A DNA stretch of 64,000 nt, taken from contig NC_133059.1 of assembly GCF_048771995.1 (NCBI RefSeq), positions 3,833,001-3,897,000 on the forward strand, given 5' to 3'. Numbering within the stretch: the first letter of the stretch is position 1; the number at the start of each line of letters is the position of its first letter. Below, one piece after another: positions 33,971 through 56,246 of the stretch. This DNA comes from Taeniopygia guttata. Lineage: Eukaryota; Chordata; Aves; Passeriformes; Estrildidae. Made by a program: the position numbers and the translations under genes. The notes under the pieces were generated by a model that saw only the letters and a program-made list of their open reading frames with translations, searched no databases and was not told where the DNA came from.

Positions 33971-34110
33971 GGGCGGAGCAAAGAGCGATTTCCTCCAATA
34001 GCGCTTTAGCTCCGCCCGCAATAGGCGGGGCTTAACCCCAAGCCCCGCCCACGCTGTGGAGTTCCTCGCGTCGCTCTTTGACGTCATCGCCGCGCGCCGC
34101 TCCCCGCAAG
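33970..34110 (+). promoter_or_regulatory. KPTN proximal promoter elements
   Basis: A unique CpG-rich block with a CCAAT box (33995-33999), GC boxes (CCGCCC and GGCGGG) and a perfect CRE TGACGTCA (34079-34086). GGGCGGAGC (about 33971) and GCTCCGCCC (about 34009) form an inverted repeat with the CCAAT box in the loop. It lies about 400 bp before the kaptin start codon. Confidence 0.6.
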
Positions 34111-34505
34111 GTCCCCGCGCTGCCGCTCCGGGCTGCCCGCGGCGCTGCCGGGCCCGCGGCGCTCCCGGTTCTGGCCCGGTTCGGTCCCGGTTCGGCCCCC
34201 GTTCCCCCCGGCTCCTCTCGGTTCTGGCCCGGTTCCTCCCGCTTTTGGTCCGGTTCGGCCCCCGTTCCTCCCGGTTCGGTCCCTGTTCGTTTCGGTTCCT
34301 GCTCGGTTCGGTCCCGTTTTCTCTCGGTTCGGTCTCGGTTCCTCCCGGTTTAGTCCCGGTTCGGTTTCGGGTCTGTCCCAGTTCCTTTCGGTTCTAGCCC
34401 GGTTCCTCTCGGTTCATTCCATTTCCTCCCGGTTTGGTCCCGGTTTGCTCCGGTTCTGTCCCGGTTCTGTCCCGGTTCGGTCCCGGTGCCGGTCCCGGTT
34501 CCGCC

Positions 34506-45215
<10,710 letters not shown>

Positions 45216-45775
45216 AATTATTCCCGAAAAAAATTCCCAAAAATCCGGCCCTGAAATGGGCTGGGCGGATTTTGGGGGAATTTGGGGATTTTTGGAGATT
45301 TTGGGGGTGGATTTTTGGGGAAGATTTTGGGGAAGTTTGAAGGATTTGGCGGGGGGGGGTTGGGGATTTTGGGGAGGATTTGAGGAAATTTGGGGATTTT
45401 GGGGGGGTTTGGGGATTTTGGAGGGATTTTGGGATTCCCAAAAGAGGCGGAGACCCCAAATTTTGGGGCAGCCCAAATTGGGGGGTGGGGGCGGTCCCTG
45501 AAGGATTTTGGGGGTCCCGAAGGATTTTGGGGGTCCCGAAGGATTTTGGGGTTCCTGAAAGATTTTTGGGGTTCCTGAAGAATTTTTTGGGTCCCTGAAG
45601 GATTTTTGGGGTTCCAGGGGTTTTTTGGGGTCCCTGAAGGATTTTGGGGTTCCTGAAGAACTTTTTGGGTCCCTGAAGGATTTTTGGGGTTTCCGGGGTT
45701 TTTTGGGGGTCCCTGAAGGATTTTGGGGTTCCCGAAGGATTTTTGGGGTTTTTTTGGGGGTCCCGGGGGCGTTCC
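45216..45775. repeat. KPTN downstream region with 18-bp GAAGGATTTTTGGGG repeat
   Basis: ATTAAA overlaps the stop at about 45211 and may serve for polyadenylation. 45240-45430 is G/T-rich. 45490-45760 is a tandem array of TCCCTGAAGGATTTTTGG, about 15 copies. Confidence 0.7.
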
Positions 45776-45881
45776 CGGGGTGGGGGCGGGGCCGTTCCCG
45801 CCCCTCCCCCCTCGCTCCGCCCCTCCCCCCCCCCGGAGCTTTAACGGCGGCGGCGGCGGGAGCGGACCCGGGGGGGAACAG
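45765..45881 (+). other. Probable SLC8A2 non-coding exon 1 in a CpG island
   Basis: A GC-box-rich island (CCCCGCCCC, CGGCGGCGGCGG) ends in a consensus-like donor AACAG|GTAGGA at 45881. The SLC8A2 coding exon has an acceptor 14 nt before its ATG, so an upstream exon is required. A second AACAG|GTGGGT lies at about 46160, and a second CpG block at 48600-48690 is an alternative start. The exon 5' end is not defined. Confidence 0.45.
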
Positions 45882-46179
45882 GTAGGAGGAGGGGGGGGAT
45901 GGGGGGGAGGGGGTCCCCAAACCCCCCCCGAGCCCCCCAAAAACCCCCCCGCCCCTCCCCCACCCCCGGCAGCCCCCCCCGCCCCTCCCCCGGCCGCGAT
46001 TTTGGGGGGGAAGCGGCGGATTTGGGGGTGGGGGCGCGGGGGGAGGGGCGGGGGTCGCACCCACGGAGGGGGGGGAGGGGAGGGATGAGCCCCCCCCACC
46101 CAAAATTGGGCAAAAATCGCCGGAATTGGGAAAAAATTCCCGAGCTCGGGGATGGGAACAGGTGGGTGGGGGGGGGGGC

Positions 46180-47560
46180 GGCGATTCCGCCCGAATTCCC
46201 CCAAATTCCCCCCGAATTCCCCAAATTTCCCCCAAATTCCCGCGGCTTCCCCCCCGCGCTTCCCTGGTTTTCCCCAAATCCCCCCGAATTTCCCTTTTGC
46301 ACCCCGAAATTCCCCATTTTTTCCTCGAAATTCTCCATTTCCCCTCAAAATTCCCCATTTTCCCCTCATAATCTCTCATTTTCCTCCCGAAATTCCCCAT
46401 TTTCCCCTTCGAAATTTCCCATTTTCCCCCAAAATTCCGTTTCCCCCCCAATATTTCCCATTTTCCCCCAAAATTCCTATCTTCTCCCTTGAAATTCCCA
46501 ATTCTCCCCTCGAATTTCCCCATTTCCCCCCAGAATTCCCATTTTCCTCCAGAAATTCCCCATTTTTCCCTTTGAAATTCCCCATTTCCCCCTGAAATTT
46601 CCCATTTTCCTCCAGAAATTCCCAACTTTCCCCCAATATTCCCCATTTTCCCCTCGAAATTCTCCCAAATCTCCCCCAGATCTGCTCAGGTTCCCCAAAT
46701 TTTCCCCTGATTTTCTCCAAATTCTCCAAAATTGCCCCGAATTTCCCCGATTTCCCACACCCCCCCCCGGATTCCGCCAAAATTCCTTGGATTTCCTCCC
46801 AAAATCTCCAAATTTCCTGCAATTTTCCCCAAATTCAGAGGAATCTCCCAAATTCCCTCGATTTCCCCCCCGTTTCTCTGGAATTCCTGAAATTCTCTCA
46901 GATCCCCCCCAAATCTCCTGAATCCTCCCAAATTCTCCCAAATTTCTCATTTTCTCCCCCGAAGGCCTAAAATTCTCCCACATTTTCCCCGAAATTCCCC
47001 AAAATTCCCTTGAATTTTCCTGAATTCCCACAAATCCCCCACATTTGGGCTCGAATTCCCAAAATTCTCCCAAATTTCATCGCTCCTTCCCCCTAATTCC
47101 CCCAAATTTCCACATTTTGGCCCAAATACCCCAAATTCCTGCAGATTTCCTGAAATTTCCCGCCCGAATTCCCCCAAATCCTCCAAAATCTCCCCAAATC
47201 CTCCCCTGATTTTCCCTGAATTCCTCCAATTCCTTCAAATCTCCCCCAAATTCCCCAAATTTCCCTCAAATCCCCCCCGGAAACCCGAAAATTTCCCCGA
47301 ATTTCCCAAATCCTCTCAATTCCCACAAATCTCCCCCCAGACCTCCCAAATTCCTGCAAATTCCCCCCCCCCCCCAAATTCTGCCCCAAATCCCAGAAAT
47401 TCCCCCCCAAATTCCCCTTTTTCCCCTCCCCCCGCTGCCGAATCCCCCTCGGAAAACCCGGATTTGTCCTAAATCCCGGATTTTCCCCCAAATCCTCCCA
47501 AATCCGCCGGGAAGGGAAAAAAAAACCCAAAAAAAAGAAAAAAAAACACAAAAATCCGCA
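46180..47560. repeat. Pyrimidine/A-rich repeats upstream of SLC8A2
   Basis: Degenerate CCCAAATTCCCCC and GAAATTCCCCATTTTCCC units. 47570-47890 is a more unique stretch (GGGAATTTTGGGG, then GGTTAATTAATGAGG). No exon was found. Confidence 0.75.
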
Positions 47561-47904
47561 GTTTTGAGGGAAAAAGCGGCGGGATTTGGGTCTCGGCCGC
47601 TCCGAAAAGGGAATTTTTGGGGAATTTTTTGGGAATTTTGGGGAATTTGCCAGGAATTTGGGGAATTTCCCGGGAATTTGGGGTCGCCGGCTCCGAGGCT
47701 GCCCCGGGGTTGGGAATTTTGGGAATGCGGCTCCTCGATCCGGGGGAAAATCGCGGAAAATTGGGCAAATCCTGGGAATGAAGGAAAATCCCCCAAAACT
47801 GGGGCGAATCCCGAGGGATTTGGGGAAATCCCCGCGCGGGACCGGGGCTTAATGGGTTAATTAATGAGGGGCAGCGAGGGGCGTTAATTGGATTAATTGG
47901 GGGG

Positions 47905-48090
47905 GGGAGGAGCTGGGGCAGGAAATGGGGCAGGAGTGGGGCAGAAATGGGGCAGGAGTGGGGCAGGAATGGGGCAGGAAATGGGGCAGGAAATGGGGCA
48001 GGAGTGGGGCAGGAGTGGGGCAGGAGTGGGGCAAGAAATGGGGCAGGAGTGGGGCAGGAAATGGGGCAGGAAATGGGGCAGGAAGGGATC
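47905..48090. repeat. 12-bp array (GGGGCAGGAGTG)
   Basis: About 17 copies of GGGGCAGGA(A/G)(A)TG. Confidence 0.9.
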
Positions 48091-48094
48091 CATG

Positions 48095-48610
48095 GGTCCG
48101 GTTCGGATCTGTGGGTCCGGTTCGGATCTGTGGGTCTGGTTTGGATCCATGGGGCCGGTTTGGATCTGTGGGGCCGGTTTGGTTCTATGGGTCAGGTTCA
48201 GATCCGTGAGTCTAGTTGGGATCTGTGGGTCAGGTTCAGATCCGTGGGTCAGGTTCAGATCTATGGGTCCGGTTCTGATCCGTGGGGCCGGTTCTGATCT
48301 ATGGGTCCGGTTCGGATCTATGGGTCCGGTTCTATTCTGTGGGGCCGGTTCTGATCTATGGGGCCGGTTCGGATCTGTGGGACCGGTTGGGATCTATGGG
48401 TAATGGATCTATGGGTCCGGTTCTGTGGGTCCGGTCTAGTTCTATGGGTCAGGTTCAGATCTATGGGTTCGGTTTAGTTCTGTGGGTCCGGTCCGGTCCG
48501 GTCCGGTTCTGTGGGTCCGGTCCGGTCCGTTCCGGTCCGTTCCGTTCCGTTCCGGTCCGGTCCGGTTCTGTGGGTCCGGTCCGTTCCGTTCCGGTCCGGT
48601 CCGGGTGCCG
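48095..48610. repeat. GGGTCCGGTTCGGATCTGT array
   Basis: About 25 copies of a 15-22-bp unit ending in dense CCGGTCCGGTTC. It is paired with an inverted-sense array at 48690-48990 across a CpG-rich core. Confidence 0.9.
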
Positions 48611-48690
48611 CGGGGGCGGCCCCGCTCGCGGCAGCCGCGCGGTTTCCATGGGAACGGGAGGGGGAGGGGCGCGGGGGAGGGGGAGGGGCC
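48600..48690. promoter_or_regulatory. CpG-rich core between inverted arrays
   Basis: GC-rich unique sequence with GTTTCCATGGGAAC and GGGCGCGGG boxes. It may be a second promoter or element for SLC8A2. No direct evidence of transcription. Confidence 0.3.
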
Positions 48691-48990
48691 GCCCCGAACC
48701 GCCCCAAACCGGCCCCAGAACCGGGCCCAGAACCGCCCCGAACCGCCCCGAACCGGCACCGACCACCCCAAACCGCCCCGAACCGGCCCGAACCGGGCCC
48801 AGAACCGGGCCCAGAACCGGGCCCATGCATCAGAACCGGCCCGAACCGGGCCCAGAACCGGGCCCAGAACCGGGCCCATGCATCAGAACCGGCCCGAACC
48901 GGGCCCAGAACCGGGCCCAGAACCGCCCCTCGGATCAGAACCGCCCCGACTAGCCCGAACCGCCCCGAACTGAGCCCAGACTGGCACCGA
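48690..48990. repeat. GAACCGGGCCCAGAACCGGG array
   Basis: About 20 units, complementary in sense to the CCGGTTC array at 48095-48610. It contains a 65-bp higher-order unit with CCCATGCATCAGAACC, two copies. Confidence 0.9.
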
Positions 48991-49019
48991 ACCGGCCCCA
49001 CAGATCCGAACCAGCCCCA

Positions 49020-49335
49020 CAGCTCCATCCCATCCCACATTCCTGATCCGTGGCCAAATCCCAGCCCCACATCCCAGCCCCATGGACCCACCCCACCCCG
49101 CATCCCAAATTCCCGACCCCACACCCCAAATTCCCGACCCCACACCCCAAATTCCTGACCCCACATCCCAAATTTCACATCCCACATCCCAAATTCCCAA
49201 TCCCACACCCCAAATTCCTGACCTCACATCCCAAACCCCATCTCCCGCCCCACATCTGACCCCACATCTCCCAATCCCCCATACCTGACCCCCCATCTCC
49301 CACCCCGTATCTGACCCCCCATCTGCCCCCCATCT
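49020..49335. repeat. CCCACACCCCAAATTCC repeat before the SLC8A2 coding exon
   Basis: About 18-bp units (ATCCCAAATTCCCGACC, then CCCCATCTCCC) run up to the acceptor at 49345-49346. Confidence 0.8.
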
Positions 49336-49360
49336 CCGCCCCACAGCTCCTCTGGGCGCC

Positions 49361-52300
49361 ATGGCGGCGCTGGGCCCGGCGCTGGCGGCCTGGCTGCTGC
49401 TGAGCCCGCGGGGCTGCGCGGCGGCGGCCGAGGGCGCCAACGGCACGTGCCGCGGCTCGGCGCGCTGCCAGCCCGGCGTCCTCCTGCCCGTGTGGCAGCC
49501 GGACGAGCCGGCGGCCGGTGACAAGGCGGCGCGCGCCATCGTCTACTTCGTGGCCATGATGTACCTGTTCCTGGGCGTGTCCATCATCGCCGACCGCTTC
49601 ATGGCCTCCATCGAGGTGATCACGTCGCGCGAGAAGGAGATCACCGTCACCAAGGCCAACGGCGAGACCAGCGTGGGCACCGTGCGCATCTGGAACGAGA
49701 CGGTCTCCAACCTGACGCTGATGGCGCTGGGCTCCTCGGCGCCCGAGATCCTGCTGTCGCTCATCGAGGTGTGCGGGCACCGCTTCCAGGCCGGCGAGCT
49801 GGGCCCCGGCACCATCGTGGGCAGCGCCGCCTTCAACATGTTCGTGGTGATCGCCGTCTGCGTCTACGCCATCCCGGCGGGCGAGAGCCGCCGCATCAAG
49901 CACCTGCGCGTCTTCTTCGTCACCGCCTCCTGGAGCATCTTCGCCTACATCTGGCTCTACCTGATCCTGGCGGTGATCACGCCGGGCGTGGTGCAGGTGT
50001 GGGAGGCCTTCCTGACGCTGCTCTTCTTCCCGGCGTGCGTGGTGTTCGCCTGGGCGGCCGACAAGCGCCTGCTCTTCTACAAGTACGTCTACAAGCGCTA
50101 CCGCGCCGACCCGCGCAGCGGCATCATCATCGGCACCGAGGCCGAGCGCCCGCCCAAGGACCTGGAGGCCGACGGCGGCTTCCCGGCGCTGCCCGAGCCC
50201 GAGCCCGGCGGCGGCGGCGGCGGGTCGCCCACGCCCGAGGAGAAGGAGCTGGACGAGAGCCGGCGCGAGGTGATCCAGATCCTCAAGGACCTGAAGCAGA
50301 AGCACCCCGAGAAGGAGCTGGAGCAGCTGCTGGACGCCGCCAACTACGTGGCGCTGGTGCACCAGCAGAAGAGCCGCGCCTTTTACCGCATCCAGGCCAC
50401 GCGGCTGATGACCGGCGCCGGCAACGTGCTGAAGAAGCACGCGGCCGAGGCGGCGCGGCGCTCGCCCGCGCTGGCCGGCGAGGAGGACGAGGAGGAGGAG
50501 GAGGACGAGGCGTGCAGCCGCATCTTCTTCGAGCCGTGCCTCTACCACTGCCTGGAGAACTGCGGCTCGGTGACGCTGGCCGTGGCGTGCCAGCAGGGCC
50601 TGGGCGCCAACCAGACCTTCTACGTGGACTTCCGCACCGAGGACGGCTCGGCCAAGGCGGGCTCGGACTACGAGTACAGCGAGGGCACGCTCATCTTCAA
50701 GCCGGGCGAGACGCGCAAGGAGCTGGCCATCGGCATCATCGACGACGACATCTTCGAGGAGGACGAGCACTTCTTCGTGCGGCTGCTGAACCTGCGCGTG
50801 GGCGACGCCGAGGGCATGTTCGAGGCCGACTGCGACGACCACCCCAAGGGCAAGCTGGTGGCGCCGCTGGTGGCCACGGTCACCATCCTGGACGACGACC
50901 ACGCCGGCATCTTCGGCTTCCGGGAGCGCTCGGTGCGCGTCAGCGAGTGCCAGGGCCACGTGGAGGTGACGGTGGTGCGCAGCTCCGGCGCCCGCGGCAC
51001 CGTCATGGTGCCCTTCCGCACCGTGGAGGGGACGGCGCGCGGCGGCGGCGTCGACTACGAGGACGCCAGCGGGGAGCTGGAGTTCCGCAACGACGAGACG
51101 GCGTGAGGGCGGCGCGGAGGGAGGGACGGGTGGGGTGGGGTGGGTGGAGGTGGAGGAGGAAGAGGATGATGGATCCATGGATGGATGGAGGTGGAAGATG
51201 ATGATGATGATGATGGATAGAGGATGGACAGATGGATCCATGAATGGATGATGGATGGAGGTGGAAGATGATGGATCCATGGATGATGGATGGATGGAGA
51301 TGGAAGATGATGACGGATGATGGTGATGATGGATGGAGGTGGAAGATGATAATGGATGATGGATGGATGATGGATGGAGGTGGAAGATGATGATGGATGG
51401 ATGGATGGATGGATGGATGGATGGATGGATGGAGGTGAAAAATGATGATGACGTTGATGGATGGATGGAGGTGGAAGATTATGACGGATGATGGTGATGA
51501 TGGATGGAGGATGGACGGATGGATCCATGAATGGATGCATGGATGGAGATGAAGAGGAAGAGGATGATTGTGTCATTGGTTGGCTGGAAAAGGAGAAGGA
51601 AGAGTGGATGATGGATGAAGATGCAAGATGATGATGATGATGATGATGATGGATGGATCACGGATGGACGGATGGAAGGCAGAGGAAGATGATGATGATG
51701 GGTGGCTGGGCAGATGGATGGAGATGGAAGAGGAAGATGATGGTTGGGTCATTGTTTGGGTGGAGATGGAAGAGGAAGAAGGTGGATGATGGATGGATGA
51801 AGGTGGAAGATGATGACGATGATGGATGATGATGATGACATTGGATGACAAAGATGATGATGGCGGATGATGATGGTGACAATGGTTGATGATGGTGATG
51901 ACGATGCTGACGACGATGCTGATGATGATGGTGATGACGATGATGATGACAATGATGACGATGATGGCGACCCTGAGGCCGAAGGTGCCCCGTGTCCCGC
52001 CCCAGGAAGACACTGCAGGTGAAGATCGTGGACGACGAGGAGTACGAGAAGAAGGAGAACTTCTTCATCGAGCTGGGGACGCCGCGCTGGCTCAAGCGCG
52101 GCATCTCGGGTACGGGGGCGCCGCGGGGACGCCGCGGTGACGCCGGGGGTGGGGACACTGCCGGCGGGGTCACCGCGGGGTCTCACCTCCGTCCCTCCCT
52201 CCCCTCTCTCCTCAGCTCTGCTGCTGGCCCAAGGTAGGAGCCTTCGGCCTCGGACGCGGCCCATGACCATGGATGTGCCATGACGTGTATGTCGCCGTGT

Positions 52301-55165
52301 CCCACGCCGTGTCCTCGTGCCGCGGCCTCATCGCGGCCCCGTGAGGTGTCCCCATCGGCGCCACGCCCGTCACCCGCCCGCGGCGTCCCCACGCCGTGTC
52401 ACGTCCCCTTTGGTGTCCCTTTGGTGTCCCCACGTCCCCACGCCATGTCCCCACATCCCCCGTTGTGTCCCCAACACATCCCCGGTGATGTGGCCACCGT
52501 GTCTCCATGTCCCCATCGTGTCCCCACACCGTGTCCCCATGTCCCCATGTTCCCATTGTGTCCCCACCATGTCCCCACGTGTCCCCAGTGATGCGGCGGG
52601 AGTGTCCCCATGTCCCCACTATGTCCCCACATGTTCCCATCATGTCCCCATTGTGTCCCCACTGTGTCCCCTACACCATGTCCCCATGTCCCCACCATGT
52701 CCCCACATGTCCCCACCATGTCCCCACCATGTCCCCACCATGTCCCCACCATGTCCCCACCATGTCCCCATATCCCCACCATGTCTCCACCATGTCCCCA
52801 CCATGTCCCATACCATGTCCCCATGTCCCTACACCATGTCCCCACGTGTCCCCATGTCCCCACGTGTCCCCACCATATCCCCACCATATCCCCACCATAT
52901 CCCCACCGTGTCCCCATGTCCCCACGTGTCCCCACGTGTCCCCACCATGTCCCCACGTGTCCCCACATGTCCCCATGTCCCCACGTGTCCCGAACATGTC
53001 CCCACGTGTCCCCATGTCCCCACGTGTCCCCACGTGTCCCCACGGTGTCCCCGCGGTGTCCCCGCGCAGGGGACGGCGACCGGCAGCTCTCGGCCGAGGA
53101 GGAGGAGGCGCGCCGCATCGCCGACATGGGCAAACCGGTGCTGGGCGACAACCGGCGCCTGGAGGTGGTCATCGAGGAGTCCTACGACTTCAAGGTGACC
53201 CTGGGGACACCCTGGGGACACCCTGGGGACACCGGGGGCGGGGAGGGGACGCGGCCTGACCCCGCCGTGTCCCCGCCGTCCCCAGAACACGGTGGACAAG
53301 CTGATGAAGAAAACCAACCTGGCCACCGTCATCGGCACGCACTCGTGGCGCGAGCAGTTCCTGGAGGCCATCACCGTCAGCGCAGGTGGCACGGCCGCCC
53401 CGAGGTGTCCCCAAGTGTCCCCGGCGGTGTCCTCAGGGTCCCCCCACCATCCCCAGCGCCCTCAGGGTCACCGTCACTGTGGGTGGCAGAAGGTCCCCAA
53501 GCTCTCCTTGGTGTCCCCAGTGTCCCCTTGGTGTCCCCAAGGTCCACTTGGGGTCTTCCCACCTTACCCAGTGTCCACAGTGTCCAACCTTTGGGTGCCA
53601 CCTTGGTGCCGCCACCGTGGGGATCCCCAACCTCGATGCCACCACCTTGGGGACCCCAATGCCACCACCCTGGTGACCCAAACCCTGGTGGTGCCACCAC
53701 CCTGGTGACCCCAAAACTGGTGCCACCACCCTTGTTACCCCAACCTTGGTGGTGCCACCACCCTGGTGACCCCAAAACTGGTGCCACCACCCTGGTGACC
53801 CCAATGCCACCACCCTGGTGACCCCAACCTTGGTGGTGCCACCACCCTGGTGACCCCAGTGCCACCACCCTGGTGACCCCAAAACTGGTGCCACCTCCCT
53901 GGTGACCCCAAAACTGGTGCCACCACCCTGGTGACCCCAATGCCACCTCCCTGGTGACCCCACCGCCGGTGCCGCCCCGCAGGTGACGAGGACGAGGACG
54001 ACGAGGGCCGTGAGGAGCGGCTGCCGTCGTGCTTCGATTACGTCATGCACTTCCTGACGGTCTTCTGGAAGGTTCTGTTCGCCTGCGTGCCGCCCACGGC
54101 GCTGCTGGGGGGCTGGGCGGCCTTCGGCGTCTCCATCCTCCTCCTCGCGCTGCTCACCGCCCTCATCGGAGACCTGGCCGCGCACTTCGGCTGCACCCTC
54201 GGCCTCAAGGACTCGGTCAACGCCGTCGTCTTCGTGGCGCTCGGCACCTCCATCCCCGGTGAGGGACCGTGGGGACATCACGGGGACATCACGGGGACCT
54301 TGGGGACCTTGGGAAGGGGGGATGGGACAAGGGAAAGGACAAGGGACCCAAGGGCTGCATGACTTGGCCAAGGCCATCGTCTTCGTCACCTTCGACATCC
54401 CCAACGTCCCCAACATGTCCAAGGTCCCCGATGTCCCCAGTGTCCCCAATGTCCTCCTGACCTCCCAATGTCCCCAGTGTCCCCAACCCCCCAATGTCCC
54501 CAACACCCCCAACATCCTCAATGTCCCCAACATCCCCAATGTCCCCAATGTCCCCAACCCCCCCAACTCCCCCAAAACCCCTGATGTCCCCAACGTCCCC
54601 AACACGCCAATGTCCCGAATATCTCCAATGTCCCTAATGCCACCAATGTCCCCAATGTCCCCAATGTCTCCAATGTCCCCAACACCCCCAACGTCCCCAA
54701 GACCCCCAACACCCCCAATGTCCCCAATGTCCCCAATGTCCCCAATGTCCCCAAGTCCCCAACACCCCCGATGTCCCCAACCCCGCAGACACCTTCGCCA
54801 GCCGCGTGGCCGCGCTGCAGGACCCGTGCGCCGACGCCTCCATCGGCAACGTCACCGGCTCCAACGCCGTCAACGTCTTCCTGGGGCTGGGGCTGGCCTG
54901 GTCGGTGGCCGCCGTCTACTGGGCGGCGCAGGGCCGGGCGTTCCGCGTGCCGCCGGGCACCTTGGCCTTCCCCGTCACGCTCTTCACCATCTTCGCCTTC
55001 CTCGCCATCGGCGTGCTGCTCTGGCGGCGCCGCGCGCCCATCGGCGGCGAGCTGGGGGGGCCCCGCGCCCCCAAAATCCTGACGGCCGGGCTCTTCCTGC
55101 TGCTCTGGCTGCTCTACGTGGTGTTCGCCAGCCTGGAGGCCTACTGCCACATCCAGGGCTTCTGA
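49361..55165 (+). CDS. SLC8A2: Sodium/calcium exchanger 2 (NCX2)
   Basis: Plasma-membrane exchanger (three Na+ in, one Ca2+ out), mainly neuronal in mammals. Coding exons: 49361-51102, 52006-52109, 52216-52233, 53070-53194, 53286-53385, 53983-54258, 54789-55165; 2742 nt, 913 residues (human 921). An N-terminal signal-like segment and NGT glycosylation site lead into the conserved [10 protein letters not shown]. Alpha-1 repeat: [18 protein letters not shown] to [14 protein letters not shown] (about residues 120-165). XIP-like region [14 protein letters not shown] (about 234). Two Calx-beta calcium-sensor domains with [19 protein letters not shown] and [20 protein letters not shown]. Alpha-2 repeat: [15 protein letters not shown] to [17 protein letters not shown] (about 780-830). 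C-terminus [15 protein letters not shown]2-specific sequence and the NAPA-KPTN neighbourhood separate it from SLC8A1 and SLC8A3. Long Glu/Asp and Gly runs occur in the big loop. Confidence 0.97.
51120..51960. repeat. (GGAT)n/(GATGAT)n microsatellite in SLC8A2
   Basis: About 850 bp of GGATGGATGGA, GATGATGATGA and GGAGGTGGAAGATGA units fill most of the intron after the large coding exon. Confidence 0.95.
52216..52233 (+). other. 18-nt SLC8A2 microexon
   Basis: CTCAG before and GTAGGAG after an 18-nt segment encoding ALLLAQ with split end codons. It joins GIS to GDGDRQL exactly as in human NCX2 (ISALLLNQGDGDRKL). Flanking introns are short, 106 and 836 nt. Confidence 0.9.
52420..53060. repeat. 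CATGTCCCCAC minisatellite in SLC8A2
   Basis: More than 50 degenerate units of 9-13 bp (CATGTCCCCAC, CGTGTCCCCA, CATATCCCCAC) fill the intron between the microexon and the next exon. Confidence 0.9.
53600..53965. repeat. CACCACCCTGGTGACCCCAA minisatellite in SLC8A2
   Basis: About 15 units of 18-28 bp with ACTGGTGC or CTTGGTGGTGC inserts. Confidence 0.9.
54390..54785. repeat. CAATGTCCC(CAA)n minisatellite in SLC8A2
   Basis: About 40 units of 9-bp AATGTCCCC and CCAACACCCCC run up to the last exon's acceptor. Confidence 0.9.
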
Positions 55166-55650
55166 CTGGGCAAACTGGGAGCACTGGGAGGGACTGGGAG
55201 GGACTGGGAGGGACTGGGATTGGACTGCCACATCCAGGGGTTCTAACTGGGCAAACTGGGAGCACTGGGAGGGACTGGGAGGGACTGGGATTGGACTGGG
55301 AGGCACTGGGAGGGACTGGGAGCCTACTGCCACATCCAGGGCTTCTGACTGGGAGCACTGGGAGGGACTGGGAGGGACTGGGATCGGACTGGGATCGGCC
55401 TGGGAGCCTACTGCCACAGCCAGGGGTTCTAACTGGGAATACTGGGCGGACTGGGAGGGACTGGGAACAGCTCTTGGGGGTCACTGGGAGCACTGGGATT
55501 GCACTGGGAGCACTGGGAAGGACTGAGATCAGACTGGGAGCACTGGGATCGAACTGGGAGGGAACTGGGATCGAACTGGGAGCACTGGGACCAGACTGGG
55601 AGCACTGGGACCAAACTGGGAGGGAACTGGGAGCACTGGGACGGCGACGC
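55166..55650 (+). repeat. ACTGGGAGC array with copies of the SLC8A2 stop-codon region
   Basis: ACTGGGAGCACTGGGAGGG units follow the stop. Inside the array the last codons, stop and first UTR bases (YCHIQGF-stop) recur three times at about 55223-55247, 55325-55350 and 55408-55433, as part of an 80-100-bp higher-order unit. Confidence 0.9.
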
Positions 55651-56100
55651 CTCCCCGGGGTCCCCCCTCGCCCCTCCCCCATCCCTTTGGGGTCCCCCCC
55701 GCCCCTCCCCCACCCCAGGGACCCTTGGGCCGCCTCAGGGACCCCCCAGGACCCCCCAAAATCCTTCAGGGACCCCCAAAATCCACCCCAAGACCCCAAA
55801 ATCCTTCAGGGACCCCAAATCACCCCCAAGGGACCCCAAAATTCCTTCAGGGACCCCAAATCCCCCCCAAGGGATCCCAAATCCCCCCAGGGACCCCCGC
55901 CCCTCCCCCCCCCCGGGGTCGTTTCTTATCTCGCAGCGTTTTTTAAGCGGGGGAGGGGCGCGGTGGGGGAGGGGCGCGGGGGGGAGGGGGGGTGGGGGAG
56001 GGGCGCCCCCGAAAAACCAAAAAAAAAATCAAAAAATAAAAAAAAACCCCAAAATTAAAAATTTAAAAAAAAAAACCACCAAAAAAAAAAACCAAATTCG
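55650..56100. other. SLC8A2 3' region, C-rich then A-rich low complexity
   Basis: 55720-55900 repeats GGGACCCCAAAATCC. 55900-56000 is a CpG-rich GGGGGAGGGGCGC run. 56005-56095 is an A-rich tract containing AATAAA at 56035-56040, a possible but weakly supported SLC8A2 poly(A) signal. Confidence 0.55.
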
Positions 56101-56132
56101 GCCCCGGCTGTGAGTGAGAACCAGGGACCCCG

Positions 56133-56189
56133 TGACGTCACACGCCTATAGGTGACGTCATTCCCCCAACAGGAGACGGAGTGACGTCA
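56133..56189 (+). promoter_or_regulatory. Three perfect CRE sites (TGACGTCA)
   Basis: Palindromic CREs at 56133-56140, 56153-56160 and 56182-56189, with start-to-start spacings of 20 and 29 bp, about 590-640 bp before the PSMD8 start codon. An ETS-like CCGGAAGTG (about 56281) and a GCCATGGCG element follow. Binding by CREB/ATF factors is expected from the motif, not shown. Confidence 0.75.
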
Positions 56190-56246
56190 CTCCTCTTGCC
56201 CCGCCCCCTTTCCTTTGGCCGCTTTCACGTCGCAAAGGAAGCGGCT

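Noticed and set aside
45899-46170. A Gly/Pro-rich protein upstream of SLC8A2
   Set aside because: CpG-island G runs give open frames in all directions, with no conserved start or splice-linked continuation.
49175-51280. A 701-codon minus-strand frame opposite SLC8A2
   Set aside because: Antisense shadow of high-GC3 codons with no family resemblance.
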